From Christensenella sp. UBA1750 (GTDB taxonomy: Bacteria > Bacillota > Clostridia > Christensenellales > UBA1750), in contig DCHO01000021.1 in NCBI GenBank assembly GCA_002315655.1, forward strand, positions 22,656 through 28,737: a DNA stretch of 6,082 bases, in the 5' to 3' direction. The notes under the pieces are model-generated. The model was not told the DNA's origin, did not search any database, and was given only the letters and a program-made list of their open reading frames with translations. Of this stretch, positions 1 to 4,158 are shown piece after piece. A program made the position numbers and the translations under genes. Position 1 is the stretch's first letter; every line of letters starts with the position of its first letter.

Positions 1-40
1 CTCTGGTTAGCGCCCGTACCTATTCGGTTTTACGCAATCC

Positions 41-172
41 TTAGTCCTTGGCGGAGAACTGATCCTTGCCGACGCCGCAGAGGGGGCAGACCCAATCCTC
101 GGGCAGCTCTTCAAAGGGAATCTCGCCGTCGTACTCGTAACCGCAGACATCGCAGACATAAACCTTTGCCAT
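41..172 (-). CDS. Short rubredoxin (43 aa)
   Basis: A cytoplasmic one-iron electron carrier. The four cysteine ligands of an Fe(SCys)4 site are visible as C7-x2-C10-G-Y and C29-P-L-C32-G, followed by the typical GKDQF ending (residues 35-39). W27 before the second cysteine pair and the acidic 'LPEDWVCP' stretch are classical rubredoxin. Usual rubredoxins are about 52-54 residues. This one lacks roughly ten residues of the loop between Y14 and P24, as in the known short rubredoxins of about 45 residues. The start is the ATG whose complement is at 170-172, because a perfect AAGGAGGT (complement of 181-188) lies 8 nt upstream; a longer open frame running further upstream has no such support and would cross the promoter. 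It is transcribed separately from spoIIQ. Partners are probably oxygen or peroxide reductases such as rubrerythrin or flavodiiron proteins, which are not in the window. Confidence 0.95.
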   Translation of the reverse strand: MAKVYVCDVCGYEYDGEIPFEELPEDWVCPLCGVGKDQFSAKD

Positions 173-203
173 GGAACATGACCTCCTTGTTTTTTCTACA
201 TTT

Positions 204-232
204 ATTATATACCCATCATTTCGGGCTGGGAA
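204..232 (-). promoter_or_regulatory. Sigma-A-type promoter of the rubredoxin gene
   Basis: On the minus strand a perfect TATAAT (complement of 204-209) is separated by 17 bp from TTCCCA (complement of 227-232; 4 of 6 match to TTGACA). The ribosome binding site AAGGAGGT follows at 181-188, so the leader would be only about 25-30 nt. The promoter lies wholly between the spoIIQ stop (252) and the rubredoxin start, so rubredoxin should be expressed in vegetative cells independently of the sporulation operon. Confidence 0.65.
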
Positions 233-251
233 GCACCTTTCGGCAAAAAAG

Positions 252-854
252 TTACGCATCCCGCAAAAATTCCATGGGATAAAGGGATTGGGACAGCCTT
301 CGCAGGGAAAAGTGCAGATGCGGAAAATTTTCCCACAGGCATTTCCCCATCGTCCCGATGCTCTGCCCCGCCGCCACCCACTCGTTTTCCTCCACGCAAA
401 CGCTCCCCAATGACCCATACCGCGTGCAATAGCCGTTTCGGTGGGTGATTTCCACACAATTCCCGTACTTCTCGCTCTCCCATACCCTTGTCACCGTGCC
501 GTCCCCCGCCGCACACACGCTCTCCCCATCTTTTCCTTCAAAATCCACCCCGTCATGGGTAGAATACTCCCCGGAAACGGGGTCAAGGTTCAGTTCGTCC
601 ACCGCGTACCCCCGCACGATTTTTCCGTTTACAGGATAAATCAGCGCAAATTCCTCCCGCAGGGATTCGGGCGTTTCCGTGGGCGAAGGCACAGCCAATG
701 ACGGAAACGGGGTTGGTGAAACCCGCACCGGCGTTTTTGTCGGGGTGATTTCCGGCACCGTTTCCTCCTGCGCAAACACTGCCGCGCCCACTATCACAAG
801 CAGACACGCACACAGCACTGCAATATAGCCGTATTTTTCCCATAATACTCGCAT
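252..854 (-). CDS. spoIIQ: SpoIIQ-like membrane-anchored M23/LytM-domain protein
   Basis: A 200-residue protein: a short charged N-terminus, one membrane segment (about residues 10-28), a Pro/Thr-rich extracytoplasmic linker (about 32-63) and a C-terminal M23/LytM domain (about 72-187). The zinc-ligand motifs are present: H100-x3-D104 and H179-L-H181. The catalytic histidine of the usual Y-x-H-L motif is replaced by serine (Y146-G-S148-L149), which suggests a structural rather than hydrolytic protein. In sporulating Firmicutes SpoIIQ sits in the forespore membrane and binds SpoIIIAH across the intermembrane space, forming the feeding-tube channel and engulfment ratchet. The gene lies 43 bp downstream of spoIID; the spoIID-spoIIQ order is also found in Clostridioides difficile, which supports the name. 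The ATG at 852-854 has a G-rich AAGGGGG 5 nt upstream and an in-frame TAA just before it. It could instead be another sporulation M23 protein; the family is secure, the exact name less so. Confidence 0.82.
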   Translation of the reverse strand: MRVLWEKYGYIAVLCACLLVIVGAAVFAQEETVPEITPTKTPVRVSPTPFPSLAVPSPTETPESLREEFALIYPVNGKIVRGYAVDELNLDPVSGEYSTHDGVDFEGKDGESVCAAGDGTVTRVWESEKYGNCVEITHRNGYCTRYGSLGSVCVEENEWVAAGQSIGTMGKCLWENFPHLHFSLRRLSQSLYPMEFLRDA

Positions 855-897
855 AGCCGCCCCCTTTTTGCCTTATTTTGGGCAACTCTGCGCCTCC

Positions 898-1914
898 TTA
901 TTCCCCCATTTTGCCGATTTCCACACCCGAATAATAGTGCATAAGGATTTCCCGATACCCCGCGCCCTCCTGCGCCATTTTCTCCGCGCCCAGCTGGCTT
1001 AACCCAACGCCATGCCCGTAGCCCGTGACGGTGAAAATCGCTTGGTCTCCCGAAAATTCCACCGAAAACGCCGCCGAGCGCAGACCTAAGGTTTCCCGCA
1101 CCTGCTTGCCCGTCAGCGTGATCTTCCCCGCCTGCATCCTTTCCACTCGTCCGCCGGAGGTAACGCTCAACACCTTCAACTGCTTTTCCGCATTGCTTTT
1201 CGTCAGCTTCGCCGTAGGGAACGCCGTATTGACGCGCTTTGCAAGCTCCGCTTTTGAGAAAATGACGGCCTCGCTTTCCGCATCCTCGGCACTTGTGACC
1301 GATTGCAGATAGGGAAACGCCTGTCCCCACACCGCCACGGCATCCTCCGTGAAGCCGCCGCTGGATGCGTGGAACACCGCCTGAATCGGCTCCCCGTCAT
1401 AAAGCAGAATTTCCCCAGCCGTCTCCTTCACCGCCTGTGTCAGCTTCGACAGATATGCTTCCTCCTTGTCTCCCCAGTGCTCCGCCATGGTTTCCTCGTC
1501 CCAATACGCCATGCAGCACATGGAATCAGTGCAAACATCCGCCCCGTCCTTCTGCTTGCAGCCGACCCCCGCCCTTTTCCACGCGATGTACGTTCGCGCC
1601 GCCACCGCCTGCGCCTTCAACGCCTCCGGCTCGTAGGACGCGGGCATTTCTCCCGCCAGCACGTTCACAAGATAGTCCTCCAGATGAACCTTCTTTATTT
1701 CCCCACATTCGCTCTCAAAAACGGAAATTTCCACAGGATTATACGATATAATCTCGGTTTCCTCCTGTGTTTTGTCGAAATATTGATCCTCCTGCACGAA
1801 AACCTTCTCCGTTTCCACCGGGATTTCGGTGGCTTCTTCCTCATCATTCAGCCAAATAATCCCAAACAGCAGACATATACAGACCAAAAGCCCCGCAACG
1901 CTTTTCAGCCACAA
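898..1914 (-). CDS. spoIID: Stage II sporulation protein D, peptidoglycan lytic transglycosylase
   Basis: SpoIID is a mother-cell membrane protein that cleaves glycan strands after SpoIIP removes stem peptides, driving septal thinning and engulfment. The 338-residue product has an N-terminal membrane anchor (about residues 4-22), a polar acidic linker (24-60) and the SpoIID domain (about 63-332). Landmarks: L-A-G-E89-M-P, whose glutamate is the catalytic residue in the family; the 'KAQAVAARTY' segment (100-109); a cysteine cluster C128/C133/C134 matching the zinc-binding region of clostridial SpoIID; F-H-A-S-S-G-G (181-187); and GYGHGVGLSQLGA (298-310). Length is normal. The start codon appears to be TTG (complement of 1912-1914), 8 nt after a run of six G; an in-frame TAG lies eight codons upstream, leaving only TTG or a rare ATT further up. 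It is probably the first gene of a spoIID-spoIIQ operon, and the stop overlaps an AAGGAGG-like sequence. Confidence 0.95.
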   Translation of the reverse strand: MWLKSVAGLLVCICLLFGIIWLNDEEEATEIPVETEKVFVQEDQYFDKTQEETEIISYNPVEISVFESECGEIKKVHLEDYLVNVLAGEMPASYEPEALKAQAVAARTYIAWKRAGVGCKQKDGADVCTDSMCCMAYWDEETMAEHWGDKEEAYLSKLTQAVKETAGEILLYDGEPIQAVFHASSGGFTEDAVAVWGQAFPYLQSVTSAEDAESEAVIFSKAELAKRVNTAFPTAKLTKSNAEKQLKVLSVTSGGRVERMQAGKITLTGKQVRETLGLRSAAFSVEFSGDQAIFTVTGYGHGVGLSQLGAEKMAQEGAGYREILMHYYSGVEIGKMGE

Positions 1915-1932
1915 TTCAAACGCCCCCCGCTT

Positions 1933-1961
1933 AATCTATGCGCAAAACTCCCCCTTTACGC
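1933..1961 (-). promoter_or_regulatory. Candidate sigma-E-type promoter of spoIID
   Basis: On the minus strand CATAGATT (complement of 1933-1940) matches 7 of 8 positions of the sigma-E -10 consensus (CATACAHT). It is preceded after 14 bp by GCGTAAA (complement of 1955-1961), a weak match to the sigma-E -35 region. Spacing is right, and spoIID is a known sigma-E target. Transcription would start about 10 nt before the TTG start, giving a very short leader that still includes the G-rich ribosome binding site. The match is by eye and the -35 is poor. Confidence 0.4.
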
Positions 1962-1976
1962 CAACCGTTCCTTCCT

Positions 1977-2033
1977 CGGGTTCTGTCGAAGAACCCGGCG
2001 ATCCCCCCGACCCCAAAGGGGGAGCGGGGGATC
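1977..2033. repeat. Pair of adjacent GC-rich hairpins in the spoIID upstream region
   Basis: The first is a perfect 8-bp inverted repeat (CGGGTTCT at 1977-1984, AGAACCCG at 1990-1997, 5-nt loop). The second begins 2 bp later: GATCCCCC (2000-2007) pairs with GGGGGATC (2026-2033), and CCCC (2011-2014) with GGGG (2019-2022) closes the inner part around AAAG. Neither is followed by a U tract in either direction, so they do not look like intrinsic terminators. They may be a dispersed palindromic element; the GGGGGAGC piece also occurs in the repeats at the right end of the window. Confidence 0.6.
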
Positions 2034-2058
2034 AGCAAAAAAACATTCCCCAAAACAC

Positions 2059-2098
2059 AAAAAAGAGGCAAGGACGAGTTGCCTCATCTTTGCCTCTT
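2059..2098 (-). terminator. Intrinsic terminator of the zinc-ribbon gene
   Basis: On the minus strand, 30 bp after the zinc-ribbon stop, GAGGCAA and TTGCCTC (2079-2085 and 2065-2071) form a perfect 7-bp stem with a 7-nt loop, followed directly by six U (2059-2064). A second copy of the upstream arm (2090-2098) allows an alternative 9-bp stem with 2063-2071 and an 18-nt loop, ending at the same place. It separates the zinc-ribbon unit from the spoIID operon. Confidence 0.85.
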
Positions 2099-2128
2099 AG
2101 GTCTGTCTCCAAGGAATCCAGCGAAGGA

Positions 2129-2425
2129 TTATTCAGCATTGCGACGAGCCTGATAGCACTCGCTGCAGTAGACCGGGCGGTCATTCTTGGGGAGGAAGGG
2201 GATCTTGGTGGGTTTGCCGCACTCGGCGCAAATCGCATCATACATCTCGCGGGGACGGGAATCGTCACGGCGAGCGCCACCGTTAGCCTTGCGGGCATCA
2301 CGGCAAGCCTTGCAACGGGAAGGCTCGTTCTGGAAGCCTTTTTCGGCGTAGAAAGCCTGTTCACCCGCGGTGAAAACGAATTCGGCGCCACAGTCTCTGC
2401 AAATAAGGGTCTTGTCTTCGTACAT
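2129..2425 (-). CDS. Double zinc-ribbon protein (zf-Tbcl-like), 98 aa
   Basis: A small soluble protein with two zinc-ribbon modules. The first has C9-x2-C12-G and C38-x2-C41 around the conserved segment FVFTAGEQAFYAEKGF (16-31), which marks the family of probable zinc-binding proteins common in Clostridia. The second has C66-x2-C69-G and C87-x2-C90 around 'IPFLPKNDRPVYC'. A basic, Arg-rich linker (about 43-60) joins them, suggesting nucleic-acid or ribosome contact, but no function is established and I do not assign one. The start at 2423-2425 is chosen because GGAGG (complement of 2436-2440) lies 10 nt upstream and because MYEDKTL is the usual family beginning. The frame stays open to 2503, but that extension would run into the structured RNA. 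It is followed by its own terminator and preceded by the long structured leader. Confidence 0.88.
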   Translation of the reverse strand: MYEDKTLICRDCGAEFVFTAGEQAFYAEKGFQNEPSRCKACRDARKANGGARRDDSRPREMYDAICAECGKPTKIPFLPKNDRPVYCSECYQARRNAE

Positions 2426-2452
2426 GGTAGAGTATCCTCCGATGAATTTGAT

Positions 2453-2683
2453 GCTGCTTCCGCGCTTGCAGGCTGACCTGGTCTTTGCCCCCACACTCGC
2501 CAACAGGAGGGTTCGCTCCTAACGGATGTTTTCCGTCCCCACTACTGCCCCTCTCGGGTGGTCCCGGTTGGACTTACGTCTAAGACGCGCCATGCTCACG
2601 GGAATTTTTCCCGCTTATGTGGATCGCTTCGCCCGCATCTGGCCTCGACTTTCAACCACAGACCCTGCGCACGCTTCGCAACT
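2453..2683 (-). ncRNA. Candidate large structured RNA in the zinc-ribbon gene leader (about 231 nt)
   Basis: This explains most of the 353-bp non-coding stretch 2426-2778. The RNA would begin at the predicted transcription start (about 2682-2683). Its ends pair through four helices in order: GUUGC (2682-2678) with GCAGC (2457-2453); GCGU (2674-2671) with GCGC (2465-2462); GCAGG (2668-2664) with CCUGC (2472-2468); GUCU (2663-2660) with AGAC (2484-2481), with an 8-nt bulge at 2473-2480. Inside are CGGGAA/UUCCCG (2613-2608 with 2604-2599), CGUC/GACG around UUA (2587-2577), GUGG/CCAC (2659-2656 with 2622-2619), a nested arm CCAC/GUGG capped by a GAGA tetraloop (2561-2539), ACGGA/UCCGU (2536-2522) and AGGAG/CUCCU (2520-2505). 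The zinc-ribbon ribosome binding site follows at 2436-2440 with no terminator between. Size, host group and dense structure make the raiA RNA class a candidate, but I cannot confirm family membership. Confidence is for a structured RNA, not for the class. Confidence 0.7.
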
Positions 2684-2689
2684 ATACCT

Positions 2690-2718
2690 ATTATAAACGC
2701 ATTTTTCTGAAAATGCAA
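2690..2718 (-). promoter_or_regulatory. Vegetative promoter of the structured RNA and zinc-ribbon gene
   Basis: On the minus strand a perfect TATAAT (complement of 2690-2695) is preceded after 17 bp by TTGCAT (complement of 2713-2718). The region further upstream is A/T rich, like an UP element, and TTGCAT recurs 14 bp upstream (complement of 2727-2732). The predicted start (2682-2683) coincides with the first paired base of the closing helix of the structured RNA. Confidence 0.7.
2699..2716. repeat. Inverted repeat within the RNA promoter
   Basis: GCATTTT (2699-2705) and AAAATGC (2710-2716) are perfect complements separated by 4 bp, lying between and overlapping the -35 and -10 boxes. It could be an operator, or chance in A/T-rich promoter DNA. 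Confidence 0.4.
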
Positions 2719-2778
2719 TGGTTTTTATGCAAAATGAACCCGAAAAATTCAATCTTTTTTTACATCCGCTTCATGCAA

Positions 2779-4062
2779 TCAGAGCACCGCTTCCAAAATC
2801 AGCACAATGTCCTGACCCTTCCCGGAAACTTCCGGAACCAGAACCGTCCTGCCGACAGGCGGCAGAATGGCAAACACGGTTTCCTCCCCGGTTTTCGGGT
2901 CAAACCAGATCGCCCGCAGCTGCTTGGCCTCCGGGAAAAGGTCGAGCTTCACATGGATGGGGAGCCCCAAGGGTGAATAGACATAGAGATAATCGCTGCC
3001 CTTTGCCGCAACGCAGTGCCCCATGCCACACTCGTTTTCATAAAGCGCCTCCATGCAGGGCGCAAGGGAGAAGAAATCCCGTTCCTCGCGGAGCTTGCGC
3101 AAGTGCTTCATCTGCTCCGCGCCGGGGTGCCGCAGCACCTCCATCCAGGTGTTCGGGAAATAGGAGGTGGTGTCCTTCGTCATCGACCATATAGAATGGT
3201 TGCCGTAGGTGTGCCCGCAGGTTCCCATGAGCACGTCCCAGTAGGCGTTCTGCCGCACCTCGTCCTGCCCCCAGAAATAACCGATACTGTCGTTAAAGCA
3301 CGCGGGGTGGTCTTCGTACCGCGGTTCGGAGTCCATGTAAGGCTTCTCGGTCTCCCTTGCCATTTTGAGCATGATTTCATCCGACCGGTAGCACTGCTGG
3401 ATGTCGTGCCCGGTCTGCGCGGTGTGGAAGTCGATGTAGGGGGCGTCCCCCACATATTCGGTAGACTGGTGACAGCCCGTAGGGTGGAAGGTCATCAGGT
3501 GTTTGTCCCCCGCATCTTTTATCCCCTGCGCCATACGGTCAATGATGACGCGGTGCTCGCCGAAGATCTCCCGGTCGCCGCCCAGCATCCAGATAATATT
3601 GGTCTTGTTCCTGTATCTTTCCCCTAAGAATTTCCCGTAAATATAGGCATTTTCCCGGTCAAAGATCACCGGCCCCTTGCCCCAGCAGAGGTTGATCTTG
3701 TCGCCCCAGGTGGGCAGCAGCACGGCGTAAAGCCCGTTTTTCTCCGCCTCCGCCACCGCATAATCCACCAGCTCCCAATAATTGTCCTCACCTTCCAAAT
3801 CGGGTTTTGTGGGGTCGGGCAATCCGTCCGTGAACTGCAAGGGCAGCCGTCCGTAGGCATTTTTTACCGTGCAGCCCTCAAACTCGGACAGCAGCACGCT
3901 CTGAAACGCCGTAAAGCCCTGCGCGGCACGGGTCTTCAAATAATAGGCGATTTCCTCCCGGTTTCCCCGGTGAATCAGCTCCCATGCGGTGTCCGCAAGA
4001 TAGAAAAACGGTGTCCCGTCCTCCTGTGCCAAATATCGCCCGTAAACCTTCAAATTTTTCAT
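2779..4062 (-). CDS. GH140-like (DUF4038, apiosidase-type) glycoside hydrolase
   Basis: A 427-residue enzyme with a TIM-barrel DUF4038 domain (about 6-325) and a small C-terminal beta domain (about 345-427), the usual layout of GH140 and relatives. Family marks: 'FFYLADTAWEL' (19-29); 'QGFTAFQSVLL' (48-58); 'NIIWMLGGDRE' (155-165), in which D163 is a likely catalytic residue; 'FHPTG' (192-196); 'PYMDSEPRYED' (241-251), in which E246 is the likely partner carboxylate; and 'GHTYGNHSIW' (283-292). Characterised GH140 enzymes release apiose side chains of rhamnogalacturonan II; the substrate here is not proven, since DUF4038 is broader. No signal peptide or membrane segment is visible, so it should act on imported oligosaccharides in the cytoplasm. 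The ATG at 4060-4062 has AAGGGG 8 nt upstream. It is divergent from the GH36-like gene, and no clear terminator follows, so readthrough toward the structured RNA is possible. Confidence 0.88.
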   Translation of the reverse strand: MKNLKVYGRYLAQEDGTPFFYLADTAWELIHRGNREEIAYYLKTRAAQGFTAFQSVLLSEFEGCTVKNAYGRLPLQFTDGLPDPTKPDLEGEDNYWELVDYAVAEAEKNGLYAVLLPTWGDKINLCWGKGPVIFDRENAYIYGKFLGERYRNKTNIIWMLGGDREIFGEHRVIIDRMAQGIKDAGDKHLMTFHPTGCHQSTEYVGDAPYIDFHTAQTGHDIQQCYRSDEIMLKMARETEKPYMDSEPRYEDHPACFNDSIGYFWGQDEVRQNAYWDVLMGTCGHTYGNHSIWSMTKDTTSYFPNTWMEVLRHPGAEQMKHLRKLREERDFFSLAPCMEALYENECGMGHCVAAKGSDYLYVYSPLGLPIHVKLDLFPEAKQLRAIWFDPKTGEETVFAILPPVGRTVLVPEVSGKGQDIVLILEAVL

Positions 4063-4078
4063 GCTTCCGTCCCCTTTC

Positions 4079-4095
4079 CGCCGTTGAAAACGGCG
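4079..4095. promoter_or_regulatory. Perfect 17-bp palindrome, candidate operator of the divergent hydrolase genes
   Basis: CGCCGTT (4079-4085) and AACGGCG (4089-4095) are perfect inverted repeats around GAA. The site overlaps the -35 box of the plus-strand gene (4084-4089) and lies just downstream of the predicted minus-strand start, so one bound repressor could block both promoters. The left part, TTGAAAACG, resembles half of a catabolite-response element, but the right half does not fit. The regulator is not in the window. Confidence 0.55.
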
Positions 4096-4112
4096 TGTTT
4101 CTGTGCTACCAT
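4084..4112 (+). promoter_or_regulatory. Sigma-A-type promoter of the GH36-like gene
   Basis: TTGAAA (4084-4089; 5 of 6 match) and TACCAT (4107-4112; 4 of 6) are 17 bp apart. Transcription would begin near 4119, giving a leader of about 40 nt with AGGAG at 4143-4147. This position also rules out the upstream in-frame ATG at 4111 as the start, because it lies inside the -10 box. Confidence 0.55.
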
Positions 4113-4139
4113 GATACCATCATTCAGTTCGGATTCCAA
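4111..4139 (-). promoter_or_regulatory. Sigma-A-type promoter of the GH140-like gene
   Basis: On the minus strand TATCAT (complement of 4111-4116; 5 of 6) lies 17 bp from TTGGAA (complement of 4134-4139; 4 of 6). Its -10 box overlaps the -10 box of the opposite promoter by two bases, so polymerase probably cannot occupy both at once. The transcript would start near 4104 and contain the palindrome 4079-4095 in its leader. Confidence 0.55.
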
Positions 4140-4158
4140 GAGAGGAGTGCACATTTTC

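Noticed and set aside
173..457. Upstream extension of the rubredoxin frame.
   Set aside because: It would overlap the spoIIQ coding region and the rubredoxin promoter, and its composition is that of a shadow frame.
583..885. Overlapping minus-strand frame starting at TTG 885 behind a good AAGGAGG sequence.
   Set aside because: It is out of frame with the M23 protein, has no recognisable domain and low-quality composition. The AAGGAGG may simply be at the spoIID stop by chance.
906..915. Sigma-F-like -10 element (GGCAAAATGG on the minus strand) upstream of spoIIQ.
   Set aside because: The -10 match is partial and I found no convincing -35 element at the right spacing, so I do not call a separate forespore promoter, although one would make biological sense.
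1303..2100. Long plus-strand open frame opposite spoIID.
   Set aside because: It is a shadow of a GC-rich gene, rich in Arg/Pro/Leu, with no domain and no ribosome binding site.
2453..2483. On the minus strand, GGUCAG followed by GGAAGCAGC looks like the conserved domain of signal recognition particle RNA.
   Set aside because: The two pieces are not joined by the required short apical hairpin, flanking bases do not pair as in helix 8, and the 3' piece pairs far better with the 5' end of the structured RNA.
2426..2503. N-terminal extension of the zinc-ribbon frame up to 2503.
   Set aside because: It has no ribosome binding site, is not like the family N-terminus, and overlaps the structured RNA. 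The ATG at 2423-2425 has GGAGG at proper distance.
4084..4099. Catabolite-response element (CcpA site) in the divergent promoter region.
   Set aside because: Only the left half fits the consensus; the perfect 17-bp palindrome explains the symmetry better.
3970..4158. N-terminal extension of the GH36-like frame into the opposite gene, or a start at the ATG at 4111.
   Set aside because: The extension would be antisense to the GH140-like gene and cross both promoters; the ATG at 4111 lies inside the -10 box. The ATG at 4159 follows AGGAG.
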